64,000 bases of DNA from Roseburia sp. GTDB taxonomy: Bacteria; Bacillota; Clostridia; Christensenellales; Pumilibacteraceae. The DNA lies in the NCBI GenBank assembly GCA_023665905.1, contig JAMPDA010000001.1, positions 245,583-309,582 on the forward strand, given 5' to 3'. The notes beneath the pieces were generated by a model that ran no database searches, was not told the origin of the DNA, and saw only the letters and a program-made list of their open reading frames with translations. The first letter of the stretch is position 1; every line of letters begins with the position of its first letter. The position numbers and the translations under genes are program-made. Positions 8,904 through 18,551 of this stretch are shown one piece after another.

Positions 8904-9884
8904 TTAATTAAGACAGTCCGCGTAAACGCCGTAGCCTTTTGTGAAGTCGTTTAGAAAAACATGCGTGACTGCGCCGACGAGCTTGCCGTTTTGGATTATG
9001 GGCGAACCGCTCATGCCGCGGACCACACCGCCCGTCAATTCCAGCAGACGCTCGTCCGTCACTCTGAAAACAAGACCCTTTTCGCGCTTTCCGTTTTGCT
9101 TGGACGCCTTTATTATTTCGATATCGAAATATTCGGCATTGCCGTTTACGGTAGTGCGTATCTTAGCCGCGCCGGGCTTAACCTCCGAACGCTCAGCCAC
9201 ATCGATCCTATCCTCGATATGTAGCTCGGTCGAATATTTGCCGGCTATTCCGAAATTATTGTTGCATGTGACCGTGCCGTAGATCTTTTCGGGTATGACC
9301 GAGGCGAGGATCGCGCCGGCTTCGCCCTTTTTTCCGCGCTTTATGCCGAGGATCTTGCATGCATGAATATTTCCGCCGGCAAAAGGTATGTCGAAATCGA
9401 CGTCACTGTCGCGTATTTCGTGACCGAGCGCGGTATAAGTTCCGTCCGCGCGGACAAACGTGACCGTACCCACGCCGTATATCTTCTCTTTTATCTTAAC
9501 GCCGAGGCGCGGCATGGCGGTGTACGCTTCGACGATAGGTCTTATATCGGCAATGACGGTGTCACCGTCGCGAAGCAACTCTATAGTTACGTCGCCGCCC
9601 GTAAGCAAGCCCTGCATATCCGCGACCGTCTTTACTGACTGCCCGTTAACTTTTTTGATTATGTCGCCTTGCTCGAGCCCGTCAACGTATGCCGTGCCGT
9701 ACTCCGTTTCGACGCCGGTGACGCTTTCTATAAGCAAGCCGCCTATATCGAGCGATATCCCGACAGGAAATCCCCCTATATATACGCTCTCGCCGTCGGC
9801 TTCAGCGGCTGCGCCGATCGGGTACGCCGCGAATATCATGACAAATGTAAGCAGAACACATATGAGCAAACGAATTTTTTTCAT
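8904..9884 (-). CDS. spoIVB: SpoIVB serine peptidase (S55), sporulation signalling
   Basis: Encodes 326 residues, about 100 shorter than the Bacillus protein. An N-terminal signal/anchor (about 1-27) precedes a PDZ domain (about 45-112) and the S55 peptidase domain. The likely catalytic triad is H155 in LGHEI, D277 in VTDERLLELTGG and S292 in GMSGSPI. The NGKLVGAVTHVF and GYG tail is typical. Known role: made in the forespore, it cleaves SpoIVFA so that SpoIVFB can process pro-sigma-K in the mother cell. It follows recN, as in most spore formers. A sigK with an intact pro-sequence is encoded at 61744. Confidence 0.95.
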   Translation of the reverse strand: MKKIRLLICVLLTFVMIFAAYPIGAAAEADGESVYIGGFPVGISLDIGGLLIESVTGVETEYGTAYVDGLEQGDIIKKVNGQSVKTVADMQGLLTGGDVTIELLRDGDTVIADIRPIVEAYTAMPRLGVKIKEKIYGVGTVTFVRADGTYTALGHEIRDSDVDFDIPFAGGNIHACKILGIKRGKKGEAGAILASVIPEKIYGTVTCNNNFGIAGKYSTELHIEDRIDVAERSEVKPGAAKIRTTVNGNAEYFDIEIIKASKQNGKREKGLVFRVTDERLLELTGGVVRGMSGSPIIQNGKLVGAVTHVFLNDFTKGYGVYADCLN

Positions 9885-9992
9885 ACGCTTTTTAGTGTTT
9901 GCCGATTGTCGAATTATATACTAAAAAAACGCATACACGGCTGATCGATATCGCGTGCATGCGTCATAGCGGAATATTATCGTCGAAAAAAC

Positions 9993-11684
9993 TTACGCTA
10001 TCTCCGCCTTAAAGCGGTCGCTCCAATCCTTGAGCTCCGTTGCGTTTTTATCCGATGTCGTGGAAACGTCGCGCGTTCCCGAAAGGCGCGATATTTCGCC
10101 TATCTGACCGCTCCTGTCGAGCGGCGTGACGCGCGTCGCAGTGTCGCCCGACGCTTCCGTTTTTTCTATATAATAATGCGCGTCCGCCATTGCGGCTATC
10201 TGCGGAAGGTGCGTCACGCAAAGCACTTGCCTGTTGCGCGACAGTCGGCACAGTTTTTTGGCGACTCCGAGCCCTACCGCTCCGCTTATTCCCGTATCTA
10301 TCTCGTCGAATATCATAGTGTCGATATTGCCGAGATCGCCGGTTATAAGTTTTACGGCGAGCATAAACCGCGACATTTCGCCGCCCGATATTATTTTAGC
10401 GAGCGGCATGAGCGGCTGCCCAACATTGGGACTTAAGTAAAACTCGAACTCGTCAAAGCCGACCGCCGTGACCTTTTCCGTAAAATTCTCCGCCGTCGGC
10501 GCGTCCGAAAACATGACTTCAAACGCGGAATTTGCCATGCCGAGGTCGGCAAGCTCCGCGAGTATCTTGCTTTCGAGCTCTTTAGCGCCCTTTCGCCTTA
10601 ACTGCGAAAGTGTCGAGCTGCTTTCGTAAAGCGCTTTTCGCAGTTGTTCCTCTTTTTTGCGTAACGCCTCGTAAGTTTCTTCGCCGCTCTCGAGACGCGC
10701 CAGCTCGTCTTTGGCTTCGCGCGCGAACTTCTGCATGGCGGCATATGCGCCGTACTTGTTTTTGAGCGCGCGCAGCTTGTCCAAACGCGCCGCAACGGCG
10801 TCGAGCTCGTTTTCGCTTTCCGACATGGTGTCCAATTCGTCTTTTGCGCACTCCGCTATGTCGTCGAGCTCTATAGCGACCGACTTAAGTCTGTCATGGA
10901 GCGCGGAATACGACTCGTCAAACGACGCGACTGCGGCAAGCGCGCGCATAGCGTCGGCAACCGCGGAGGTAGCGCCGTCGTCACCGTCGATACGGTCAAA
11001 GCACTCGCCCAACGCATTTTTTATGCGCTCTGACGCCATAAGCGTGTGCCGACGAACTAACAACTCGTCTTCCTCGCCATCGTACACAGCCGCTTTTTCT
11101 ATTTCCTCTATCTGATATTTTAATATGTCTATGCGCTGCGCGCGCGTTCTCTCGTCGCCCAGCGACCGCATATCCGCGCACACCTTTTTATATTCGTCGA
11201 AAAGCGCGCGCTGACGCTCGAGCGGCGCGCCGTCGTTTTTGAAAAGAAAATAATCGAGTATCTTTCGCTGTTCGGACGTCTTTAAAAGCGACTGATATTC
11301 GTTTTGACCGTAAATATCCACATAGTTCTGCATAAGCTCGCGAAGCATCGACGTGGTGGTCTGCTTGCCGTTTATGCGTATGTCGTTTTTCCCGTCCTTG
11401 AAAAACTTGCGCGTCACTATAAAAAGCCCGTCGTCGTCCTCGATACCCATTTCCGCAAGCGGCTTTACATCGGCGCACGAAAAAACGCCTTCGACGTAGC
11501 CTTTATCCTCTCCGAACTTCAAAAGCGATTTATCGTAGCGCGCGCCGATGAGCAACATCAGCGAATCCACGATAATTGATTTCCCTGCGCCCGTTTCGCC
11601 CGTAAAAACGTTTAGCGACGGGCTGAACTCTATTTCGAGATCGCGTATCAGCGCAAGATTATGTATTGTGATACGTTGAAGCAT
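9993..11684 (-). CDS. recN: DNA repair ATPase RecN
   Basis: Encodes 563 residues, the usual RecN length. The SMC-like architecture is clear: Walker A GETGAGKS at 29-36, a long central coiled-coil rich in Glu/Lys/Arg/Leu (about 150-350), the ISGGEMSRF ABC signature and Walker B MIFDEIDTGISG. RecN works early in double-strand-break repair. It starts 12 bp after nadK ends. In Bacillus tlyA and argR lie in this part of the cluster; both are missing here. Confidence 0.96.
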   Translation of the reverse strand: MLQRITIHNLALIRDLEIEFSPSLNVFTGETGAGKSIIVDSLMLLIGARYDKSLLKFGEDKGYVEGVFSCADVKPLAEMGIEDDDGLFIVTRKFFKDGKNDIRINGKQTTTSMLRELMQNYVDIYGQNEYQSLLKTSEQRKILDYFLFKNDGAPLERQRALFDEYKKVCADMRSLGDERTRAQRIDILKYQIEEIEKAAVYDGEEDELLVRRHTLMASERIKNALGECFDRIDGDDGATSAVADAMRALAAVASFDESYSALHDRLKSVAIELDDIAECAKDELDTMSESENELDAVAARLDKLRALKNKYGAYAAMQKFAREAKDELARLESGEETYEALRKKEEQLRKALYESSSTLSQLRRKGAKELESKILAELADLGMANSAFEVMFSDAPTAENFTEKVTAVGFDEFEFYLSPNVGQPLMPLAKIISGGEMSRFMLAVKLITGDLGNIDTMIFDEIDTGISGAVGLGVAKKLCRLSRNRQVLCVTHLPQIAAMADAHYYIEKTEASGDTATRVTPLDRSGQIGEISRLSGTRDVSTTSDKNATELKDWSDRFKAEIA

Positions 11685-11696
11685 CGTTCCTCCGCG

Positions 11697-12473
11697 CTAC
11701 CAGGAATTGAGTTTGTTGAGCAAGCGCGAATAGAAGCTCTTGCTGTTAAAGCGGACGAACAGCGCGCTCCTGTCCCAGCCCGTGACGGAAACACATTCTC
11801 CGCCGCGGAGCGTGTCCGCCTGCTCGCCGTCCACAAAGATCACGGCTTCGCTTGCGCCGACATACTTTAATGTGATGTTTTCAAACGAACCGACCACTAT
11901 AGGGCGCGTGCGCAGTGTGTGCGGATTAATGGGCGTAAGCGCTATCACCGGCGTGTTGGGTCCTATCACCGATCCGCCTGCGGACAGCGAATACGCGGTA
12001 GAGCCCGTAGGCGTGCACGCTATGTAGCCGTCGCATGTAAACCTGTCTATTATCTCGCCGTTGACGCACACTTCCATAGTTATCATGCGTCCGCCGACGG
12101 CGCGCACCACAAGGTCGTTGAGCGCGCGATAATGCGAGCCGCGAAGCGTCGCGTCGATAAGCGCGCGCCGCTCGATCAAATACTCGCGCGAAGCGAGCTT
12201 TTTTAACGCTTCGGCAAGCTCCGACGGCTCTATCTCCGTCAAAAATCCGAGCGTGCCCTTATTAACTCCGAGTATAGGGGTTTCGGACAGCGCGCTGTCT
12301 TTGGCGATACGCAGAATAGTTCCGTCGCCGCCTATGGACACGATAAAATCATAGTTGCCGCCGGACGTGTACGGCTCCGCATCGATTCCGTTTTCCTTTG
12401 CCGCGGCAAAAACGCCGTCGCGTACCGAATTGTCCGGATCTTTATTGGGATTGGAATATACACCGATCTTCAT
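11697..12473 (-). CDS. nadK: NAD kinase
   Basis: Encodes 258 residues of the PpnK/NadK family, which makes NADP from NAD and ATP. The diagnostic GGDGTILR motif is at 48-55, followed by GVNKGTLGFLTEI and the substrate-binding TPTGSTAYSLSAGG. It lies between dxs and recN on the same strand, a common Firmicutes arrangement. Confidence 0.95.
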   Translation of the reverse strand: MKIGVYSNPNKDPDNSVRDGVFAAAKENGIDAEPYTSGGNYDFIVSIGGDGTILRIAKDSALSETPILGVNKGTLGFLTEIEPSELAEALKKLASREYLIERRALIDATLRGSHYRALNDLVVRAVGGRMITMEVCVNGEIIDRFTCDGYIACTPTGSTAYSLSAGGSVIGPNTPVIALTPINPHTLRTRPIVVGSFENITLKYVGASEAVIFVDGEQADTLRGGECVSVTGWDRSALFVRFNSKSFYSRLLNKLNSW

Positions 12474-12500
12474 ATCGACATTATACTCCGTTTATCCGAA

Positions 12501-14333
12501 TTATTCAAGGTTTTTCACAACCTTGATCAAATTTTCTTGCGTAATTCCCGACGCCTCGAGCGACAGAGCGACGTCGCGCTCGTCGATAAACGCGTCGCCG
12601 TGCGCTATGACCGTGCATTTGGCTTTCATGTCTAACCCGTTAAGTGCGGCGAGCACGCTTTGCCCGAATCCGCCGCGCTCGATATTGTCCTCTACCGTTA
12701 CGATATGATTGCCCTTTTTGTTTACGGTGCGCAAAAACTCGAGATCGAGCGGCTTTACAAACCTGCAATTTACGATATTTATATCAGCTTTTTCGCTCGC
12801 GCTTTCGGCAATGTCCAAAGCGCGCGAGCCGGCGCACAGCACGTACGTTTTGGAGTTCGACGCCTTTACGACTTCCCATTTACCGTACTCTATCGGCGAG
12901 TGACTTCTGACCTTGCCGTATGACTTGGGGTATCTTATAGCGAGCGGCGCGTCGAAGCCGAGCGAGAACTCGAGCATGCTTTTAAGCTCCTCGCCGTCCG
13001 TCGGACACATGACCGTCATCGACGGCATGAGTAAAAGATAGCTAAGATCGAATATCCCCTGATGCGTCGCTCCGTCCGCGCCGACGACGCCTGCCCTGTC
13101 TATGCATAGCGTCACAGGATATCCGCCTATGCAAACGTCGTGCAAGAGCTGGTCGAAAGAGCGCTGTAAAAATGTGGAGTAAACCGCAAAATACGGCTTC
13201 ATGCCGGCGGCGGCGAGCGCGGCGCAATATGTTACGGCGTGCTCCTCCGCTATGCCGACGTCTTTGAACCTGTCGGGACGGGTCTTGGAAAAGTTTTCAA
13301 GCCCTGTGCCTATCGACATTGCGGCAGTGACGACCATTACGCGATCGTCGCGAGGCGCGACGTCCTCGAAAAATTCGCCCAGCGCATCCGAAAACTGCTC
13401 GGCGTCGTCCTCGCCGCCGAGCGCCGCTATCCCGTGCGAATGTTCGGGATCCGTCTTTGCGCTCGGCAAGCCGTGACCTTTATCGGTTATCACATGCACT
13501 ATCACGGGACCCGCCTTAGCTTTAACGTGAGTAAAAACGTCTATCATCTCGCCGATATCGTGCCCGTCGAACGGACCGTAATACGATATACCCATTGACT
13601 CGAATATCTTATTGGATAGGACCAGGCGTTTTAAAAACTTCTTGCCCTTGTCCATTAAACTCTTTATGCCGTCGCCGAATATCGGGATTATGGACACCGC
13701 GCGCTTTATCTCGTTTTTCATGCGCGCGTAACGCCTGCTGCCGCGCAACCGCGTGAGATACTTGCTCATTGCGCCGACGTTTTTGCTTATGGACATCTCG
13801 TTGTCGTTGAGAACGATTATAACAGGCAAGCCGTCGCTTCCTATGGCGTTGAGCGCCTCGTACGCCATGCCGCCCGTCAGCGCGCCGTCGCCGACGACCG
13901 CGACCGTGCGATACGATTCGCCTTTTTGCCGCGCCGCCTCGGCAAAGCCGAGCGCCACCGAAAGCGCGGTCGAGGCATGCCCCGTGCCGAACGCATCGTG
14001 CTCGCTTTCGTTCGGCTGCGGAAATCCCGAAATGCCGCCGACGCGACGCAGTCCGTCGAATTTATCGGCGCGGCCCGTCAAGAGCTTGTGGGCGTACGAC
14101 TGGTGCCCGACGTCGAATATTATCTTATCGACCGGACTGTTAAAGACGTAGTGCAACGCCACGGTCAGCTCCACCGCACCCAAATTGGACGACAAATGTC
14201 CGCCGTTGTTTTCCACGGTGGAAATTATCTTCTCGCGTATGCTATCCGCTACCGCGCCGAGTTCGGAAATATCGAGCCGCTTTATATCGAGCGGCGATTT
14301 GATATCCTTTACGTCCATATTACGCAATGACAA
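12501..14333 (-). CDS. dxs: 1-deoxy-D-xylulose-5-phosphate synthase
   Basis: Encodes 610 residues, the normal length of this thiamine-diphosphate enzyme. It condenses pyruvate and glyceraldehyde 3-phosphate in the first step of the MEP isoprenoid pathway. Visible marks: HLSSNLGAVELTVALHYVF near the N-terminus, GHASTALSVALG, the ThDP/Mg motif starting GDGALTGGMAYEALN and ending with VLNDNEMSIS, and the transketolase-type YSTFLQRSFDQ and DRAGVVGADGATHQG segments. It overlaps the end of ispA by 14 nt. Other MEP enzymes here are dxr and ispG; uppS and ispA use the products. Confidence 0.97.
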   Translation of the reverse strand: MSLRNMDVKDIKSPLDIKRLDISELGAVADSIREKIISTVENNGGHLSSNLGAVELTVALHYVFNSPVDKIIFDVGHQSYAHKLLTGRADKFDGLRRVGGISGFPQPNESEHDAFGTGHASTALSVALGFAEAARQKGESYRTVAVVGDGALTGGMAYEALNAIGSDGLPVIIVLNDNEMSISKNVGAMSKYLTRLRGSRRYARMKNEIKRAVSIIPIFGDGIKSLMDKGKKFLKRLVLSNKIFESMGISYYGPFDGHDIGEMIDVFTHVKAKAGPVIVHVITDKGHGLPSAKTDPEHSHGIAALGGEDDAEQFSDALGEFFEDVAPRDDRVMVVTAAMSIGTGLENFSKTRPDRFKDVGIAEEHAVTYCAALAAAGMKPYFAVYSTFLQRSFDQLLHDVCIGGYPVTLCIDRAGVVGADGATHQGIFDLSYLLLMPSMTVMCPTDGEELKSMLEFSLGFDAPLAIRYPKSYGKVRSHSPIEYGKWEVVKASNSKTYVLCAGSRALDIAESASEKADINIVNCRFVKPLDLEFLRTVNKKGNHIVTVEDNIERGGFGQSVLAALNGLDMKAKCTVIAHGDAFIDERDVALSLEASGITQENLIKVVKNLE

Positions 14334-15336
14334 ACCTTTTAGCTATCGCGCGGATATACGACGTGTCGCAGTCGTATTTATCGAGCGCCGAAATCGCTTT
14401 GTCGATAAAATTATTGAGCATCGACTTAGCTTTCTCGAGATCGCAAAACTGCACGATGCTCGTTCCGTCCGGTTTTTCGCCTGATATAAATTCCGACAAA
14501 TCGTCGTATATCTGAAACGCCATGCCGAAACAACGTCCGAACTCTTCGGCTCCGTACACACCGTACATACGGAGCTGCTCGTCGCCTAAAAGATAATACT
14601 TTATTCTGAAATAGTCCTCTGTACTGCCGATATCGCGCTCGCCCGTAGCGTAGAAATTTTTGCTGTACTCCGCAACATCACCGAATGATACGAATCTATC
14701 CGATAACCACGACACGTAATCGAGCGCATACTCGATTTCTATATTTCCCCACTTAGAGCGCTGAGAAAAAAGATATCCGTATACGCACGACAGATAGATC
14801 AATGCGGAGGTCTTATGCGCATACATATTCAAAAGGCTACGCAAATCGGTCATCTGCTCGTAGAGATCGGAATACTGACCCTTTACAAGTCCGTAACTGC
14901 CGCAAAGGTCGGACACGGCGTGCAACAGCAAATTTTTGTCCGAACAGCACGACTTGATAAATACCTCGTACGCGAGATTTAAAAGCGCGTCGCCGGCGAG
15001 CAACGCCTTGCCCTCGCCGTATTTTTTGTGAACGGTGAGCTTTCCCCTGCGCATATCGTCGTTGTCCATACACGGCATATCGTCGTGTATCAACGAATAA
15101 CTGTGCATGATTTCTATGCCGCATGCAAAATCGAGCGCAAGATCGTCCGGCGGCATAAACAGATCGTGCCACTCCAAAAACAGGATCGGGCGCAATCTCT
15201 TTCCGCTCGGGAAAAGCGCATATGACAGTATCTCTTTGAAATCTTCCGAATAATTGCTACTCGCTACTATTTCGCTTAGCCGACGATCTATCTGATCTTT
15301 CCAGCCGGAGATACGCTCATCTATATTTTCACTCAT
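14320..15336 (-). CDS. ispA: Polyprenyl (farnesyl/geranylgeranyl) diphosphate synthase
   Basis: Encodes 338 residues from the ATG at 15336, which overlaps the xseB stop by 8 nt (ATGAGTGA). A longer upstream frame only runs antiparallel through xseB codons and is not credible. The substrate-binding FPSGKRLRP is at 42-50 and the first Asp-rich motif DDMPCMDNDD at 85-94. The second Asp-rich motif reads DDLSE, preceded by QIY, instead of DDxxD, and the protein is about 40 residues longer than typical IspA. It makes C15-C20 prenyl diphosphates. Position between xseB and dxs supports ispA. Confidence 0.88.
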   Translation of the reverse strand: MSENIDERISGWKDQIDRRLSEIVASSNYSEDFKEILSYALFPSGKRLRPILFLEWHDLFMPPDDLALDFACGIEIMHSYSLIHDDMPCMDNDDMRRGKLTVHKKYGEGKALLAGDALLNLAYEVFIKSCCSDKNLLLHAVSDLCGSYGLVKGQYSDLYEQMTDLRSLLNMYAHKTSALIYLSCVYGYLFSQRSKWGNIEIEYALDYVSWLSDRFVSFGDVAEYSKNFYATGERDIGSTEDYFRIKYYLLGDEQLRMYGVYGAEEFGRCFGMAFQIYDDLSEFISGEKPDGTSIVQFCDLEKAKSMLNNFIDKAISALDKYDCDTSYIRAIAKRFVIA

Positions 15337-15592
15337 CGCCGTCACCGAAAACAGACTGCACGGAAATAATATCGAGCTGTTTTTTAAGCTCCGCAATACG
15401 CGCTTGCGTGGCGTTAAGATCGTCCATACATTCTTTCGTAAGAGCGAGCCCTTGCTCAAAAAGCTTCATGCCTTCTTCGAGAGATACGTCCGACTCGAGC
15501 GTATCGACTATTTTTTGAAGCTGCAATATCTTCGCTTCGTAATCCGAGCCGAGTTTTTCGGCTTGCGTTTTTGCCTGAACGTTTTTATCCAT
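15329..15592 (-). CDS. xseB: Exodeoxyribonuclease VII small subunit
   Basis: Encodes 87 residues with the XseB core: YEAKILQLQKIVDTLES followed by DVSLEEGMKLFEQGLALTKEC, both helical. It binds the XseA large subunit to form exonuclease VII. It starts 2 bp after xseA ends. Confidence 0.92.
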   Translation of the reverse strand: MDKNVQAKTQAEKLGSDYEAKILQLQKIVDTLESDVSLEEGMKLFEQGLALTKECMDDLNATQARIAELKKQLDIISVQSVFGDGDE

Positions 15593-15594
15593 AT

Positions 15595-16845
15595 TTACTC
15601 CGTTTTCGATTTATCGAGATGTATTTTGCCGATGACCGCCGTAGCTATGCCGTCCGAAAATATCAGTTTTACCGTGTCGCCCGTGCGCAGTTCCGCGGCT
15701 TCCGTCACGGCTCTGCCGCCCAACATCACCGCCGCATAGCCTGCGCCGATTATCCTGTGCGGATCGAGCGCGGAAAGCACCGACTTCTGCTTTTCCACCG
15801 CCGCGCGCTTTGCGTTCACCAGCCCGAACGCGGCGGAAAACAGTGCGTTCGACGCGACGGTAAGTTTGCCGCGGCGGCTTTGGAGTTTTTCTCGCATCGC
15901 GTAATATGCACGGTGCGCCGACAGTTCGACCGCATGCAGTCCGTCCGACACGCGCGCACTTGCCGCCGAAACGATGCCGTCGCCTGTTTTTTCGAGCGCG
16001 GCTTTTCTTGCCTCGTATTTATCCGCCAGCGCGCGAAGACCCGTATAGCCGAGCCGCATTAAGTCGGTCTTAAGCGCCGCCGCGTGAGAGTTTACTATCT
16101 CGCCCGCTATCGACGGCGTACCTGCGCGCGTACCTGCGCAAAAGTCGCAAAGAGTATAGTCCACCTCGTGCCCGACCGCCGAAATAACGGGTATGCGCGA
16201 TCTTGCGACCGCCACGGCGAGCGCCTCGTCGTTGAAGCAATCGAGGTCCTCGTCGCTACCGCCGCCGCGGCAAAGCACTATCGCGTCGGTTGCGGCGTTT
16301 TGCAAGCCGTCTATCGCGCGCGCCATTTGCGCCGCCGCGCCGACGCCCTGTACCTTTACGGGACAGACGCGTATTTTGACGAACGGGCATTTATCGTGAA
16401 CGACGCGTATAAAATCGCGTATCGCCGCGCCGTCGGGACTTGTGACGGCTACGACGTTCGTCACGTATTTGGGGAGCTGCGGTCGATTTTCAAAGTACCC
16501 GAGATCGTACAGCTTTTTCTTGAGCGCGGCAAGCTCCGCGTTCTTTTCGCCGTCGCCGCCTACAAAATATTCGCGATAAACAAACGTGACGGAATTGCGC
16601 TTGTCGTAAAAATCCACGCTGCCGCGAAGCGCAAGGCGCACGCCCTTTTCTATTGCGTCGCGCGAAGAAAAATGAATGCACCGCACCGAATAGTTCCCTT
16701 CCGCAAGCGTGATAAAAGTGTGACGGTCCGAATACGATACTTCTGCAACCTCGCCCGTAAGCGTCACGTCGTGTAGCAACTCCTCGTCGTCGAAAACGCC
16801 CTTAAGGTACGAAGAAAGCTGCGATACGGTCATAGACCTATTCAT
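15595..16845 (-). CDS. xseA: Exodeoxyribonuclease VII large subunit
   Basis: Encodes about 416 residues. An N-terminal OB fold (TVSQLSSYLKGVF, LTGEVAEVSYSDRHTFITLA) is followed by the nuclease core with SPDGAAIRDFI, LCRGGGSDEDLDCFND and SAVGHEVDYTLCDFCAGTRA. It degrades single-stranded DNA into short oligonucleotides. The start is uncertain: ATG at 16845, ATG at 16833 (4 nt after the folD stop) or GTG at 16854 are all in frame. I give the middle one. Confidence 0.93.
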   Translation of the reverse strand: MNRSMTVSQLSSYLKGVFDDEELLHDVTLTGEVAEVSYSDRHTFITLAEGNYSVRCIHFSSRDAIEKGVRLALRGSVDFYDKRNSVTFVYREYFVGGDGEKNAELAALKKKLYDLGYFENRPQLPKYVTNVVAVTSPDGAAIRDFIRVVHDKCPFVKIRVCPVKVQGVGAAAQMARAIDGLQNAATDAIVLCRGGGSDEDLDCFNDEALAVAVARSRIPVISAVGHEVDYTLCDFCAGTRAGTPSIAGEIVNSHAAALKTDLMRLGYTGLRALADKYEARKAALEKTGDGIVSAASARVSDGLHAVELSAHRAYYAMREKLQSRRGKLTVASNALFSAAFGLVNAKRAAVEKQKSVLSALDPHRIIGAGYAAVMLGGRAVTEAAELRTGDTVKLIFSDGIATAVIGKIHLDKSKTE

Positions 16846-17683
16846 GCACGGCACCGTCTACGGTGTTTTTGAGGAGCATGGCGATAGTCATCGGGCCCAC
16901 GCCGCCCGGTACCGGCGTTATATAGCCGGCTACTTCCTTTACTCCGTCGAAGTCCACGTCGCCGTACAAACCGCTTTCGTCGCGGTTCATACCCACGTCT
17001 ATGACTATCGCGCCGCGCTTTACCATGTCCGCGGTTATGATCTTCTTTTTGCCGACGGCGACCACAAGAATATCCGCCGTGCGCGTGATCGCCGATAGGT
17101 CTGCGGTTTTGCTGTGGCACACCGTAACGGTGGCGTCGCTCGCGAGCAGCAACATCGCTACGGGCTTGCCGACAATGTTCGATCTTCCCACCACGACCGC
17201 ATGTTTTCCGCGAATATCGACGCCCGTGCGGCGTATAAGCTCCATTATGCCGCGCGGAGTGCAAGCAACAAACCGCGTCGGCTCGCCCAAAAACAGCCTG
17301 CCGGCATTCACAACGTGAAAACCGTCGGCGTCTTTTTCGGGCGCTATCTCGGCGAGCACCGCGCGCTCGTCGAGCCCACGCGGAAGCGGAAGCTGAACAA
17401 GTATGCCGTCCACGTTTTTATCATCGTTGAGCGCATGCACAAGCTCTATCAGCTTATCCTGCGGCACATCGCTTTCGAAACAGTACGAAAAAGAGGCTAT
17501 GCCGCATTTTTCGCACGCCTTGATCTTATTCCTTACATATATTTCGGAAGCAGGGTCGTTGCCGACCTTGACCACTGCAAGCCCTATCCTGCGCCCGTTA
17601 TCGGCATAAAACTTTTCGGCTCTTGCGCGCACCTGCTCTTTTACGTCCGCGGCGATCGCCTTGCCGTCTATGATCTCAGCCAT
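16838..17683 (-). CDS. folD: Methylenetetrahydrofolate dehydrogenase / cyclohydrolase
   Basis: Encodes 281 residues, the standard bifunctional FolD length. It interconverts 5,10-methylene-, methenyl- and 10-formyl-tetrahydrofolate. Visible: the YVRNKIKACEKCGI segment with the catalytic lysine, the QLPLPRG signature, the nucleotide-binding VVVGRSNIVGKPVAMLLL and the C-terminal PGGVGPMTIAMLLKNT. It overlaps nusB by 8 nt. Confidence 0.96.
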   Translation of the reverse strand: MAEIIDGKAIAADVKEQVRARAEKFYADNGRRIGLAVVKVGNDPASEIYVRNKIKACEKCGIASFSYCFESDVPQDKLIELVHALNDDKNVDGILVQLPLPRGLDERAVLAEIAPEKDADGFHVVNAGRLFLGEPTRFVACTPRGIMELIRRTGVDIRGKHAVVVGRSNIVGKPVAMLLLASDATVTVCHSKTADLSAITRTADILVVAVGKKKIITADMVKRGAIVIDVGMNRDESGLYGDVDFDGVKEVAGYITPVPGGVGPMTIAMLLKNTVDGAVHE

Positions 17684-18080
17684 TTTCGCCGTTTTCTCCT
17701 TTTATGACGGACGCGAGTATGCCGTTTACGAACGCGTAGCTCTGCACGTCGGAATACGCTTTTGCTATTTCCACCGCCTCGTTTACGACGACCGCCTGAG
17801 GGGTGTCGGTGTGCAAAAGCTCGTAGCACGCCAAATACATGACGGCAAGATCCGTCTTGTAAATGCGGTCGAACTCATAGCCCTTAGCGTACTTTACGAT
17901 GAGCGCTTTCAGCTCGTCGCGGTGCGCGGCGACGCCCGCAACGACCGAATCTATATAATCGCGCGAATCCTTGTCCGCGCCCTCGGTAAGTTCGTCTTTG
18001 GTTTCCGGATTGTATTCACCCGTCATTACCATTTCGTATGTCAGCCGAAACGCCAGCTCGCGCGCGTCGCGTCGCTTCAT
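17676..18080 (-). CDS. nusB: Transcription antitermination factor NusB
   Basis: Encodes 134 residues: the all-helical NusB with RRDARELAFRLTYEM at the N-terminus and the conserved AVVVNEAVEIAKAYSD and FVNGILASVI near the C-terminus. It joins NusE and NusA on boxA RNA during rRNA transcription. It follows the asp23-family gene by 9 bp, matching yqhY-nusB in Bacillus. Confidence 0.95.
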   Translation of the reverse strand: MKRRDARELAFRLTYEMVMTGEYNPETKDELTEGADKDSRDYIDSVVAGVAAHRDELKALIVKYAKGYEFDRIYKTDLAVMYLACYELLHTDTPQAVVVNEAVEIAKAYSDVQSYAFVNGILASVIKGENGENG

Positions 18081-18089
18081 GATATCTCC

Positions 18090-18401
18090 CTAATGCTTAA
18101 GAAATTTGACAGACAAAATATTGACGTTGATAACGCCCATCTTGTAATTCGTCATGGTTTCCACCATTTTTTTGATATTGTCCTGAACTTTATAAGCAAT
18201 ATCCGAACAGCTGACTTCGCTGTTTACTTCGATATACACGTCCGCGTCGATAGTATCGCCGACGATATAGCATTTAACGCCTCTGCCGCACACCGATTCG
18301 ACGCCGCTTATTTCCTGCGCAGCCAAACGAATAGTCGAGCGAAGCACGTTGTGTCCGTACGTCACATTGCCCGATGAATTGTTGTTTCGTTTAGCGCTCA
18401 T
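18090..18401 (-). CDS. yqhY: Asp23/Gls24-family protein YqhY
   Basis: Encodes 103 residues of the Asp23 family: VTYGHNVLRSTIRLAAQEI, VCGRGVKCYIVGDTIDADVY and VNVNILSVKFL are the conserved strands and helices. YqhY has been linked to acetyl-CoA carboxylase control in Bacillus, where it lies next to accBC; accBC are not present between it and spoIIIAH here. First gene of the nusB-folD-xseAB unit, behind a promoter at 18475-18503. Confidence 0.88.
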   Translation of the reverse strand: MSAKRNNNSSGNVTYGHNVLRSTIRLAAQEISGVESVCGRGVKCYIVGDTIDADVYIEVNSEVSCSDIAYKVQDNIKKMVETMTNYKMGVINVNILSVKFLKH

Positions 18402-18474
18402 ATATAAGACCTCGTTATAACGGAACGGCGTCGGACAAAAGCTTTAAGCTTTATCGCCACGCAACCGCATTCAT

Positions 18475-18503
18475 AGTATAACACATCTTCATGTGAAACA
18501 CAA
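18475..18503 (-). promoter_or_regulatory. Predicted promoter of yqhY-nusB-folD operon
   Basis: Minus strand: TTGTGT (18498-18503), 17-bp spacer, TATACT (18475-18480), about 75 bp before yqhY. The spacer contains a small palindrome, CACAT and ATGTG around a 4-nt centre, which could be an operator. Both calls are by eye. Confidence 0.5.
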
Positions 18504-18551
18504 TAATTTTTCCGCTATTTTTATACCCTATTCCGAGCAAAATTTCCGATA

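Noticed and set aside
9885..9992. Sigma-G promoter before spoIVB
   Set aside because: The gap contains TATAAT-like and GTATG-like strings, but spacing and consensus do not fit sigma-G or sigma-F well enough.
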